From NCBI RefSeq assembly GCF_035083965.1, contig NC_089722.1:22685142-22749141 (forward strand): a DNA stretch of 64,000 nt. The letters are read 5' to 3'. The translations under genes and the position numbers were made by a program. Below, piece by piece: positions 37,901-52,100 of this stretch; position 1 is the stretch's first letter, and each line of letters opens with the position of its first letter. Below the pieces are notes generated by a model, which had not been told where the DNA came from, ran no database searches, and worked only from the letters and a program-made list of their open reading frames with translations. Source of the stretch: Branchiostoma lanceolatum (lineage: Eukaryota; Chordata; Leptocardii; Amphioxiformes; Branchiostomatidae).

Positions 37901-40900
37901 TTCGAGATACTATTGGGGGCATATGTGTATCTGTGCTGGTACAATGTGGCATTCAATACAGATGTATTACCTGCACCACACAAATTTTACCCCTACCTGA
38001 ACCATTACTCATTTTCAGAAATTGTTTGATTAGAAAGAGAAAGACGCTTACAAAAAATTGAATTATTTATGTAACATTTGACAGGAGGTAATGATCAGTT
38101 CAGTGAAAGGTATCAACAAAAGTACAAGATAGGTGCAGGTAGACATCATAAATCCCCATAGAAATATTTCCAAGACCGGTACATTAGAAGTAAAAAAGAA
38201 AGTCTTGCCATGTTTGTCTATTCTACCTTCAAAGCAAAAAAACAGAACTGAAGCAGGTCATTTGATGGTCATTTGACCCCCAAAATGGAAGCATTTCATA
38301 TAAATGGCAAGAAGAGAAGGGGAATTGGTAGTAAAAAGCAATACATTTCTCGTATACATATAACACAAAGACTTCAGTGAAATACATTTCAAAGATGATG
38401 GATTTCAATCCATATAGACAAGGTATTACAAGAATGTTACAAGCAGCAAACATTTAAAGCAAAATTTTTGAAATGTCAGTGAGTGAAATAGATAAGTGTC
38501 ATACCTTTGAGCATGCAGGACAAACAGTTCCATCACCAAGGTGTGAACATAGATGAAGCAGCGTTCTCCTCTTGTACAAATGGTGGTGGAACTCAGCTAC
38601 CGACTGGCCGATCAATGCCCTGTAGAGGATATCAACCTGAATGCAAGACAAAGGACAGTAAAAAAAAAATACATAAGCTTGTAACAGTAAAATACAAGAG
38701 TACAGAACACCCACTTGCTTAGAGTAACTACATATAAGTTTAGTTGGTGGCAACCTATTTTCACAGCTACATGTAGGTGAGTTTACAAGCTACACTTTAG
38801 AAAAAGCTGGCGTTTTGACCAGGTAAGAATAGAAAAAGACACTCTTCGGGAGTGGTCTCGGCTGCGGCATACATTTTGGCAAGTTTAATTTGGTTCACTT
38901 AGAGCAAATTGCAAAATTCATTGTATTGTGATGTGATGTTGTTCCCGCTTTCTTGGCGACTACATATTCATAACAAATGTAAGGAAAAAAAAGCACCATA
39001 TGCAAGCATGAATGTGCTGCAGGTCTCTGCAGATTTTGCGGCAGGTTTGTAACATTCATCACAACTTCCATTACAACATCCATGGTCCATCTACCTAATT
39101 TTCCTTCTCGTTTCAACAATTGTTTCAGGGCAGGTGCTGAAACCCACAATTATCTTACCTCATATTTGCAAAGACCACTCATCCACCTGACGGCATTGCA
39201 GAAGCCTTTGACAGACACTTGGCACTCTAGTGTTAGCGCTGTCAACCACTCGAGCAATTCTGTGGAGAATGCTGTTTGGGGCCGATCTGCAGTGGCTGCC
39301 CAAAGACCAAAGCGTAGCAGGGTGCATGCATCAGCTTCATGCTCGCAGACAAATATCCGCCAATAACAGACACGACCTGAAAACAGATCATATTCTCATG
39401 CTGTAAATCTAGTTTTCTTCTACAAAGTGAAATAAATCCTGCACTCACAGTCAAAAGTTAGGTGTGCAGCTCCAATTTTGGGTGCACAAAGGTGCACATG
39501 AACTCAGTATTTCAAGCCAAGATTGCATAAGGTTATGTAGCAAATAGCTCCAAATGATGTGGGTATCTATCGTGCTGGTATGAAATTTGCCCTGTTGTCA
39601 TGGCATATTGCACCCATGATAAGTAAGAAGATTAAAGTTAAGAAGTAGTCACCTGCACTGTTGAAAACTTTGAAGATCTTTAACGTTCTGCTGGGACAGT
39701 CCTGGTGGTCATGTCTTTCAAGAATAGTGCTCTCAAGGTTGCCCAGTCGAAATGGTTCGTAATGATCCTCCTGTGAAAATGAAGATTACTGTGTTAGATA
39801 TATGATATTGGTGTAAAGTTTGAAATAGCCTTCTCTACATGGATAGAATCCCATGAAAATTGAGCCAACATTCTTCTGTCGGACATTGCATATAATAGTA
39901 TATGTTGGATACTGTTACCATCAGTTATGGGAGATAAGGTCAATAAGTTAGCAGATCAAAATAATAAAATAAATCATGGCTCGAAATACTTCAACGTATA
40001 TACCCAACGTTTGGAACAAATGCATGTGAAGTGTTTGTTTCTTGGTTCACACAAAATGTAGGTAGGCATCATAAATACATGTACCTACACAAAACAATGA
40101 CTTAACCTGCACTAACCTGTATTGGTAGATAGTATTTTAAAAAAATTATAAGCTACTGGAAGTGAAGAAATGATATGTGCAACAGCAAGATGAAAACAGG
40201 TACCTCATCATTCAGCTACTACATGTACAATGTCTTTAGAGGTCAGTATGTGATTTTACATATTTTGACACATCTGAATCAAGTTGACTGCTTAAAAAAG
40301 GAAACCCATTTAAGTAATAACTGGCAACATGTTATTAGAAGTTTTAGGCCCACTTTACACCAAGCTTTTCGTGACAGCAGCTATACAAATGTAGTTCCTG
40401 CTGTCAAGACACCGCTGTCGCAATGTCTTTAGACGTATCGCTCGAAAATCTGTCAGGACACCCACGGTGACCTTTGACATAATGCGCAGAATCAAAACGT
40501 TTCAGATGTTTTTCTTTCGCCCAGCTAGAATCCACCCTGCTTTACTTCTCTGCTGCCATTGCTATGGCACAGGGTAGCAACAATAACCACCAGGGGATAT
40601 GGCGTTATGTAAGGGTACTGGCGACCTTTTGGTAGAAATTTGCCAGGGTGACTGTGTGAGTCCTACAAGCAGTTCAGAATGACTAGAGGCACATTTCAAT
40701 TAGCCTGCGCTATATGCTGATCACCTAAACCCTGACCTCCCCCTGTCGCGAGCCTGGCGAGTTCTCTTCAAACACACTTTGAACTTGTCGGGGATCCCGC
40801 TGAGTTGTCGGGCAACCAATATAGAGTTGTCAGAAGAAAATTTGAAGTCAGCGGGATAACCACAGTGGGAATTCTCTGTCGTGAAAAACTCAATATAAAG

Positions 40901-43900
40901 TGGGCCTAAGTAACAGTACATACATGCCATTGTTCTGGGTAGTGAGCTGGTGACAGGTGGTGCTGTACTATTACACAACAATCTGTGCAATATGTTATGG
41001 TAGGCCCACAGTCATTGCACTTAATGGGACAGCAGTCTTCCACCCCACAAAAGCTACAAATGTAGCAAGGGGCTTCCAGTTTGGTCGCAGTTTCCAAGAG
41101 CTGATCCCTGATTGCTGCCCACTTGGCCAGCTCCTTTTCTTTGGATGCTTGGTATCTGGAGGGGCCTGGTGGATCATCACTAGCAGATGTGCAGGGGGGG
41201 TCTGGATTCAGAGGATAATCTGGAGGAGGTAAAGGCGCAGATGTTCCTGGTGTCCCTGCTAGGTTGTCGCTAGCAGTGTTGTTTCCAGGGCCTGGCATCT
41301 CAATGTACCCATCAACATAAGACCCATCAAGGTGCTGTATTCTGCGCCGGATTCTGGGTCTCTTTTGCCTGCTACAGAATATACCCCCAGACTCTTTTCT
41401 CTTCGCCATGATGTCTGTCAAATAAAAAGTTCCAAGAATTAATGCATAACATCAAAAGATGACGTGTCGTGTCCGCGTGGTGTAGAGGTCTGCGCACTCT
41501 GCCTCTCACCACATCTGGTTCAAATTCATTGGAGCCAGCGGCCCGAGTTCGCGCCCGGGCCTGGACATGACTGGAAAAGATGCGCATCGTCCTATCGGAG
41601 GGGGACGTAAAGACAGCGGCCCCGTGTATGAGGGAGCTTTAGGGCGTCAAACCTCTGCATGTAAAAGAACCCAACACACTTATCGAGAAGAGTAGGGGTG
41701 ACCCGGTGTGCTTGGCCAAAAACGTGAGCCGTGGTGAAGCCGCATTTCACTACCACTAGCTACTTGAAAAAGCATTATGCTTCACCTCAATTGAGGATGC
41801 ATGCTTAACCCCCTTCAAGTGTAAGACTCTGCTAATTAAGAGTCAGAGGCACTGATTTGGAAATACAGAAAAGTCATAATCAAACAGCAAGCAGTAATTG
41901 AATAAAGGTGATGCTAGAATGTTTAAATTACATGCAGGCATGCACTAAACATATTTACTATTCTACTACCGTTTTAATTTTATTTTGATGTTACAGATTT
42001 ACTAACAGCAACAAGGAGCAACAAGCTTAATTACAGGATGCTGTAAATCCTAGCCATGGCGACTACAGAAGGGCGTTTTTGCTTATTGTTATATATAACG
42101 ATGGTTAACGTAGCCCTTTCAAAAGGGCACAAACGCCGGCCTACTACATGTAGTATGTAAATCCTTAGAATCATTTGAGAACGAGGCCCTACAGACAACT
42201 TTAATAGTTTCACACTGTCCTAGCTTTACTAGAATATCTTTTCCAGACCCATGACCATTTGCGTTAAACCTCATTGCTTTAATCAGATTATGATTATGTT
42301 ATACATTTATAAATACACACTTCGAGGTGAATATTCAAGGTGAATAAAAAATCAGGTGCAGAAATAACGTTACCCCCCCTCCCCCATACAGAGCAAATTC
42401 ATAATTTGCTACCTTGGCTCTTCTGGTCGTGAAACTGAATTGAAGTTACCTCTTGTGATGTATTAAAACAAAGGATATGAAAAATGTCAAAATATTTTCA
42501 AAACATCACATAAAACGTATTTACCTTAGACATTGGGCAGCAAATGTTGCTGGCTTGGTTCGGAATTATTTTCACCACGCCATATCGCGGCGGCGTGCTG
42601 GGCGGCTTGGTGACCCCGTTCCCGTGAGGCTTCGCGGCGCTATAGCCACTGTCTGGGCCTGGTCTGCTTTGACTTGTCGACGAGAAACTCGCTAAGCACC
42701 TGGTCTGGGCCACGAGTCCAGTCCGCTTAGTCGACTCTGTCAGCTAAGCAACACTACTGCTTAACGACTCTTATCGACAAAGCATGTCAGGATCGGGTGT
42801 CTTAGATTACAAGTAGACACCGAAATTACAAGTAATATTTCTAGACACACAACTACTTAAGAAACTTAAAGAAAGCCAGTTACCTTGAACTCTTCGCAAT
42901 GAACAAGTTGCGGAATCTTGTCATATCCTCCTCCACTGATGTAGGAATAGCGCGCTCGATCTTTCCGTCATCTTCGTCAACAGCGAACCACCTACACGAA
43001 GAATAGAATAATGAAAAATAAAATTTAAGTTATCTTTCACGCAGTATTTTGTTACGACCGTTTTGAGCCATATTCTAGAAGGTAGTGTCTATAGCATGTT
43101 TAAAAGGTCCATGCCCAAACATGAGATTGTTCTGAACGTTTTGCAAGTTACGGAAAATATGTACGAAGATCTAATAAAGAGAGGGGAAAATCAGATTGGC
43201 CCAAACTCGTACAGACACATGTACTATATATACTCCGGTTGAGATATCAATGGCCCTACGCTATACTCTAAACCTAAAAATAGTCAGAAAGTAATCAGTT
43301 TTGAAATATGCTCACCGGACAAGCATACTGTACAAGAAAATACATCATTAAAGCTATCGTTAAGATATGTAATGATATCCTCTAACTTGGCAAACCATAC
43401 GGCATTTGATCACGTTGTGTTTTTAATCCACAGTTGAAATTTCATTACAAATTATTACCTGTTACATAGGAAAAAGTCCGGGGCGTTTGTTCCTCTGTTG
43501 ACTACAACAATCTGACTGAGGTACCTGGAACAGGAGATCAACAAATCAGCAGTTAAAGGGCTAAAGCAGTCATAATGGTTTTTCAAGTAGCTAGCTAGTG
43601 GTAGTGCAATGAGGCTTCGCTACGGCTCACGATTGTAAGCCAAGGTCTCCCCCACTCTTCTCAATAAGTGTGTTGGGTTCTTTTACGTGCAGAGGTTTGA
43701 CGCTTGAGGCTTTGAAGCTGCCTCATACATGGGGCCGTCGGCTTTACGTCACCATGCGAAATAGTATAATTTAAGAATAAAACACTTGTGTACAGAGAAC
43801 TTTGTTATCCACTAACGCCATTCATCTATTGCATTTCTGTTGTTACTGTAATCTCACCATGACGGACTAAACCCCGCATTGTTGTGCCACACCCTCATGT

Positions 43901-46081
43901 GGGTGAGGACCCCTAGCGGCTCTTCTGTTGACACCAGGAAAGAGTCCACACTGCCCTGTTCATACAGACATCGGTTGTCGTCCCTCAGCGTGAAGGGAGG
44001 GCTCTCGTACTGGCTGCCGTATAGCACCAACGTAATCTGGGATGAAATGCAGGTCAAAGTTAATGTTGTAGTTTATATCACCGTGACAGAACTGCAATAC
44101 AGTTGCTATCATCAACCTTAATCATTGATGTCTTACATTCTATATAGTTCAACCGATGAAGGAACTGGCCATCGTTAATATACAAATTTCTTTTGCGGAC
44201 CTCATCAGTAGTCTGTTCAACACAAACTCTCATTGTCCAGGGTCATTGACCTTTCCTAAAGAGTTGGTGATATTTGACCTCTAAGGCAGGATATTGCTTT
44301 AAAAAGTACCAAAAGGAGCTCATGATTCTTTATCACTATAGAAACCAGTCATTACAGGTTCTTACACCATGGTAACAGACCGTTTTCAGTCTGACATAAT
44401 GTGGTTCATGTTAGCATACAATTATGTGCCATAAACAGGATTACGATGGACCCAAGGCACGCTGGCGGCGTCGCTGCGTCCTAAACTGGATTTGTGTTAC
44501 CCTTAACAAGTGTGATTTAGTCGTGATTTAGCCAGACTACCTCCGCGGTTGTTCCCGCGTTGCCCCGGAATCCGGTGTATACTGTGATGACGTACTGACA
44601 TTCCTTGCGAGGGTTCAGCTTGTGTCCAGGCAGTATTCCTATTCCAGCCTGCAATTGATACAGGAAATTGAGAAAACGCAGCTGTACATCGCTGTTACTA
44701 TTACAGGTATTGATAATCCTAATATTATCAAAATATTTTGCTACGTTTAATATAAGATTTTGTTTATGAATGCAAGACACATGAGTCTTTCAACACTTAA
44801 TCAAGTATAATGCTATGATCTGTATCACATTCAAAACAGCCACATGGATGGCACATTTCCCTGCTTCTATTATGGTTTGATAAATCCGATGACAAAATTG
44901 TATTAATGATGATGATGATTTTATTCAGTAAGAAACTCGCGGGTTATGTTGCAACATAATCCGAATTCCGTTCTTAGTACAAATGTTTCAACATGGCGAG
45001 GAATGCGTATATTTTCTGACTCTCTGTTCGCTTTTTGTTTCAAATATGTGAACATGTTCTGACTATCTTGTCCTTAATGCTCCTAAAACATTTGCTACGC
45101 ATTTCCTGTGTTCCTTTGTGCTAAGGGTGAATTTTCTGTTGGTATTTAGCTTGCCATAAACGCAGTTATTTCAAAGCATTTGTCCTTAATTACTGTATTG
45201 AAAAACATTAAATGGGGAATGGTAATGCATAAACAAATGTTACCTAATACAACTATGATTTACACATCAGAATATAATTCGTCTGACCTTAGCGATATCT
45301 TTCCTGTCTACTTTCCTGGCCCAGACGATTCCCATCAAGTAAGAAGCGAACACAGTAAGAACCAGGATGAGACCTGCCGGGTTCTCCAAGATGTTTGCTG
45401 AGAGAGCGTCTTGGATGTTGAGCTGATTCGGCGCCACGAATCCAGCAAATTTGGTCAGGTGATCACACTGGCAGTGGATGTGGGTTATGTTGGACATCAG
45501 GCCGACCTGAGACAAACAGTACGAATTTACCAAAAAGTCATTAAATATTATGCACATTTTTCATCATAACGACCTGTTTTTGAGAAAATGGTCTACGGTA
45601 CAAATTTACAATAGATTCATTAAATTTCATGCACATTCATCTACATATACAACGTTTATAAGCACCATAACGGCCTTTTTGTAAGAGATATGGCCGTCGG
45701 TACAAGGTTTTCAAAAGATTAAATAAATCTTATGCACATTCATTTACACATATAACGTTTATAGACATCATAACGACCTGTTTGTGAGTGATATGGTAAA
45801 CGGTACAAACCAATTTAACCAAAACTGTGTATAACTTACTCTACAGCCGTCTCTCTGCCACAGGTGGGTTCCGTTCTCCTCAAAGTAGACACAGGATGTC
45901 TCGAAGGCGTAGAGAGTGAAGTTGACGGTTTCTCCGCTGACACGGTCAGACTCAGAGCCGAACCGAACTCCTGTAATTGTAGATACATTTGTAATATTTC
46001 TGTCAGATGAGGTCTGCGAGCGGAAATGTCTATGATGATATGATGACAATTCCCAGCAATATTTTAGATCACTTACTGTTA

Positions 46082-46125
<44 letters not shown>

Positions 46126-49100
46126 GTTGCCTAATGCTAAAAGGGCAACGGATGTGATATATATATATTATGCTGTTAATGTATGAACATAAATAAACTA
46201 TATATCTAATGGATTCTTCATTATCATCATCCGTATAAAACATTTGTATATCATGCGATGATCAGAGATATAACGATAGTCTCCATCGGTTGTTCTACCT
46301 GATGCAAAAATGAAACATTTTGTACATTTTTGTATTAAGAGATTTTCAAGCCAACGTTTCAATTACGCAATGGTCATAATTCCTTTCGTATTAAGCATAT
46401 GCCAGAACAAAAAGTGATACCGATAAAATAGTCAGTCTTGTTGTACAGGTCCACATCTTCGTCTGTGATGGCAATCTCATCTTCCGGCAGGAACCACTGG
46501 TAAGCGCTGGACCTCAAGGATGTTTCGTTTACCCATGGGACGGAGAAGAGCTCATCGTCCGGAACTGGTAGGGTGGTTGTCCAGGTATAGTTGTCGGGTG
46601 TTGGAGACTCGTGTTTTCTCAACCACAGGGTGACGTCATGAGGAAAGAGGGTGCTGTTGAATTCCAAGCTGAAGCTCATTGATGACATATTGTTCCGAGC
46701 ATGAACATGGAAAATCTGAAAGGAATAGAATCAGCTTCTTTATCTGTCCGCACATGTTTTAAGACGACGGAAGAGAGTCTATTCATGTAGATAGAATATA
46801 GCATAGCTTTACCAAGAAGAAGATTGCATAATTGCCATTGTGACATTTAAATATCAGACCTACCGATATGTCACCGAGTAGGGAAGATGTAGTAAAAGTG
46901 TCCATCCAGTCATCCAGGCTTCTGTTTTCCCTTCTCGTCAGGATGTCTATTGGTTCACTCAGGGCAGACACAGGAACGGTAGAGTTGCCACATTTGACCG
47001 CGAGTCCTGTCACATCTGACTCGATAATCCGCGAATTGTTTGAATATTCGAACGGATTGAAATTAGATTCCAGGAACTGCAAAGAAAAGTAGCATTGTAT
47101 GATGATAGATAGATTGATGATTAAATGTACATAATCATTCTATCTAAATCATGATGTATCTAAATATGGTGTTATGTTTGTATATACTAAATATGATACT
47201 AAATTTATAACCTACCATTGTGGCTAATTGTGATGACTGTTTGATTAACAGTATAGTTTGAATAAAAAAACGTGTCTTAGTATTTTCCCACATCTTACAA
47301 CAACAACAACAACAAAATCTACAAGATACATGTATAAATGACTTCATATGATTTCTTCTATCTAAAACTGTGTAATTTGAGGATTACTACTAAAAGAGCT
47401 GTCTGTGAAATCGCTGAAATACGCAGGGATGTTCAAACAAATCCCCCTCACACTTGTGCGTACATTCAAGTCCACATGAGTTGCGTGTGAACAGATTTGG
47501 TTGAGGTGAGATTTGAGGCCGAAAAGCTCATCTAGAAAACAACTTCTTCACCGCAAACTTTACCTAACACATCAATATACGCACAAGTGTGAGGGGGCTT
47601 TTTTTGTGACAGGAGGGAGTAGCAGATTGTACCTGAACCCCAACCGTCCCCCCTCCCGGACAGTCATCTCCAACCAGTGCCGAAATGGACGGCAGGCGGA
47701 CAAAAGAGTCGCTCACACCCGCCACCGTGTACAGCCTCTCGGAGGGGTCAGCGGGATCTTCTCGTTCAATTCTCACGTGAATCTGTGTGAGGATAAATAA
47801 TTGCCTCAATCATCCGCAGGCTATGATTCTTTTAAAACACTCCTATTCCACTAGGGCGGCGAGTTCACTGCGACCGCGCTGCGACCGAGAGCTCAAAACT
47901 CTCTTAAAAACGAATCTTTTTACGCTTTGTTTGTTTTGTTATCTTTTCAATCATCGTTTTACATTTTGCAAGAAATTCCTATTATGAATTTACACAAATC
48001 AAATCTAGTTTACAGCGAGGTCGCTGCGCAATAAGGTTGACAAGACATACAAAATACAGTGATATTGTCTGCATTTTTACTCCCAAAATTTCAATGACAT
48101 AAAAGTAGACTTTCGCAAAGAATAAGTCAAACAAATAATGAGACGGGACACCATTTTAACAGAATCGTACCTTGGATGTATAAATATCTGCAAACAGATC
48201 ATCGTCATCGTAAGCTGGCATCATATTGAGTAAGTAGATGTCGTCAAGCACATCCAAGGCTTGGAAGGTCTTTGTCGTGGCCTCTTTGTTCTGTAAAGTC
48301 AAAACACACAAGACTTACAAGCGTTACCTATTAAGTAGAATATCACTAGAAAGGTAACATTTGCAAGCAAAGACATGATGTTTACCTTTACATGCTCTAG
48401 CCTAACAACGTTATACCGGGTATACCCTTTCGCAAATATTTATGTGCTATTTATTTGCTTTGTCTTATTTTTTTGCCTACCTTTGCCAACATGTCGGAGA
48501 ATCCCACACCACTGTTTTGCTCCGCCATGGCCTTCATCTCAGAAGCTTTGAACACATGGACTGCGCCTGGAAAGTGGAAAGTTTTGGTAGGACACATTGA
48601 AAACACATCGAGCCTTTCAGCTTTGCAAAGCATGAGTGGCCCTTTGGGACATATGCGAAAAGCTAGCCTTTACCAGGCTTTACGTGTCGCTGAAAAGAGT
48701 AGAAATTGGAAAATACTGTCTTATACATTATCTTGTAAACAGGAAAAACACCAGTTTCCATGAAAATACGACAAAGTGTTATTCAACATCTGAAAAGACT
48801 TGTCATTGATGTGAACAGCTGCTAACGATACATACCTGTAAATATGAATGCCGTCGCGATGTTCACCTCTCTCTCCGTCAAGGTGTTATTTCCTGACAGA
48901 TCTCTTAACGTCTCAAATAGATGCTGCATACACGTGGAACTATCGACCTGCATCGAAAATAGACTTAACTTGAAACTCTATATCGATATAAACATCTCAT
49001 TACATCAGGGCTCTCATGTCAGATTTTGGTCAAATTATGTGAAATTATAAATATTAGTACAGTTAAACTTCCAGACCAGATTCCTAATCTACTGACTGGT

Positions 49101-52100
49101 CTTAAACAATAATATGGAAATCTAAGTGTTTTTGAATACAAATACTTACTTGTGCATTCCCAGACACATACTCGGGAAACGCAGTCACTAGCAGGATAGT
49201 GGTTGCCAACCCCACAGTCCCGTCATAGTCCTGTAGCTCTACGTTTGCCATGTTCTCAGCCACTATGTCTGTAACCTAAAGAATAAAGCAACAATTGGTA
49301 ACGATCAGCAACAAGAACATTGCATTATGTTATATTACATTATATCATATATCATATATCATATTCTTGAACCTTGAACCTTGATCATGAACGAGGACAT
49401 CTGTGATGTCATCTCGGGAGACAATGAGTCATTCTGCACCACTCAGTCCAGTCTTCCATTAACGATCTCAGCTCTGTTGTTGAAATGTCACTGAGCCCAG
49501 CATCCCTTTTTAGGTTGTATCATATATATCATATATCATATATCATGTATCATGTATCATGTATCATGTATCATGTATCATGTATCATGTATCATGTATC
49601 ATTATCATGTATCATATATCATATATCATATATCATATATCATATATCATATATCATATATCATATACCATATACCATATATCATATATCATACATCATA
49701 CATGATATATCATATATCATATATCATATATCATATATCATATATCATATATCATATATCATATATCATATATCATATATCATATATCATATATCATATA
49801 TCATATATCATATATCATATATCATATATCATATATCATATATCATATATCATATATCATATATCATATATCATATATCATATATCATATTATATCATAT
49901 TACATCATATCATTGTAGTGTTGGGAAGACCCTCTAACTCTTGAAAACCGACTAAGGCCATAGGGTGTAGCGCAATATCTGTAAGCGTTCTTTCTTTAAA
50001 TCAAAAAAAAAAACTGAAGAAAAATTGTCGATGTACCATGCACAAGAATGTCAAGAAAGATCATCATTATCAATACTAAGTTCTGGCTTACTGGGTTCTA
50101 CTTCTTCTTTCGAGACAGTGGAAGACGAATGATCCCACTTTATCTGTAATGTGTGTGTTTTGTGATGGTAGAAAGAGAGTAGTTTTCTTTGCATCTGTAA
50201 ACGTGGAGAAAATAGGATGGAATGTACCTCAGTGATGTCCTCCCCTTTGTTGGCCAGGGACGCTGCAACGGCAGCAACTGTCACTGAGCTCATGAACGCT
50301 TCGGCCGAATACCCCAGTGACAGGAGGCTGTAGAACGGCTCGATTTGACTGTCGGACATCGCATCCGCGAGTGAAATTAATTGAGCTATGTCAGGGGCTG
50401 TGATCTAAAAGTGGTTGACATAAACACAAAATATCAAGTCCAGTTTATTGACCCTTATTTTTTGGGAGAATAGGAAGAAGAGGAAACGGAGCAAAAACAA
50501 CATGCTTTCTTTCCGTGAAGAAAATGTAATGTGAACGGATGGTCATAGGTATGTAAATTGAGCATTAATCTGGATTTTAGTTTACATACAAGTTTACTAA
50601 GTTAACATATTAAGCTTGGTTATAGAGAATTGACCAATAATTCCTGGATTGTATTAGAATGTTGGTACAATTAAGCTGTTGATTAAGTTTATCAGGGTTG
50701 GCGGCGTTTTGCTACAGTCGGTTGGGTAACTGAAAAATTTAAAGTTAAGTTGAATTTCATATTTTTTCACCGTTCACTTATTTGCTTAACGGGAGTCGCC
50801 CAAACATAGGACGTTTTTTTACGCGCTCGAACTCACGGCGCTCCATTGCTGGTTGTCAGAGAATGGTCATGTTTTAATGAATGAATTTTGAACACATTCA
50901 TCTAAAGAACATACATGGACAAGAAATGTATTCATATTGTTCATGGGCCCTTCACGCTCCGAGTTACAAGCGGCAAACGCTGTGAGACGTTTTCACGAAT
51001 GTACCTTCTGATTTAGTGCTACGCCAGATAGTGTGCCTAACTTAGTACGCTTTGGTAATTTTGCTCTCTTCGGAAGTTGGTGATGAAGTTAGGGAAATGT
51101 AAATAAGGCTTGAAGTCTGCTATATTCTAGCTTTCTTTTGACCGGAAAATTTTGACTGTGTGCACTTCTAACGTCATGTGAGAAGGGCTATATCTAGCGC
51201 ATCCCAGCTCATATTCCCACGGGAAATAGGCTACTACGCGGCCCGACGTACGTATTGAATGCGGCCCGACTTACGAAATCATTACGAAAAAACGACACCG
51301 CTTACATCAACAATACTCCGTCTACTTATTGGGAAACATCTTCGCCATCTCTGTATTCAGTTTCCTTTTCATAGACGGTACCAATCACATGTTAGAGCGT
51401 AACAAAACTGTGCGTTGAAACGTTCCGCCACCATCGCGGTCCAAAAAAATGGCGGGAAAACAACGTCGTCAGACGACAGCAATGTTTACGTTGTTTTTCT
51501 TTGGTCGGTTTTCTTCTCAACAAACACTTAAAGACCCAAATTTTTAGTGTTTTATGAAATTATTTTTCTTATGTGTATGATAGCTGTGTGACTTATGTAT
51601 CTGCTTGGCACAGGTCGTATATTTAGGTGCCGGGCCGTCTAGCTACGCAGTGACCCTCTACTCAGCGTTGCCATCATTATTGTCAAAATACTACATTTCG
51701 ACAAAACAAGAAATGAATATGTAACGTTGGGTAACCTAAATTCGGGATTTTTCCGATAATGGTTGACTGAAATCAATCTAGCAGAACAATAAACCATCCT
51801 TTTTTTCTATTATTCTGTCAGTATCATGTACTATCTTTGCACTAATCATATATATGGTAGATTTTGTCTCTAGTCGTGCTGACACCATAATATTTCAACT
51901 TCAAACTACCGTCCGCCGCACGCACAATGACGGTGCTGTCGGACAGGGGGGCACATTAATTCGGGAGAGAAGATTCGTCTTGAATATCTTACCGCTAATC
52001 ACATTTTATACAGCAGCTATTCGTTCCATCCTTGGCTTGAGGAGAGTGCTATGGATATAGACGTGTCCAAGTAAAAAAAATACACGAAAAAACGGCCGCA

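Larger units (their letters stand above)
12812..42799 (-). mobile_element. Giant (29,988 bp) KDZ-type DNA transposon inserted in PKD1L intron 25
   Basis: The ends are inverted copies of the same 184 bp, identical at every base (12812-12995 and 42616-42799, both reading CACCCGATCCTGAC inward). TCTTAGA lies immediately outside each end, as expected for a 7-bp target site duplication. The element sits inside a PKD1L intron that would otherwise be about 239 bp. It encodes a full-length KDZ transposase and a second multi-exon gene, both transcribed right to left. The rest is nested MITEs, a 146-bp satellite and diverged repeats. Perfect TIR identity suggests recent movement. KDZ transposons (named for Kyakuja, Dileera and Zisupton) are known from fungi and animals. 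A 30-kb element with a second gene of this architecture is, to my knowledge, not a standard described form. Confidence 0.9.

Noticed and set aside
12812-42799. The two 184-bp inverted copies as independent short MITE or SINE insertions
   Set aside because: They are in inverted orientation, share one TSD placed outside both, enclose a transposase and account for the excess intron length; independent insertions would each have their own TSD.
49485-49944. Two overlapping plus ORFs of 130-150 codons (YHISYII repeats)
   Set aside because: A 7-bp satellite is open in every frame; not a gene.
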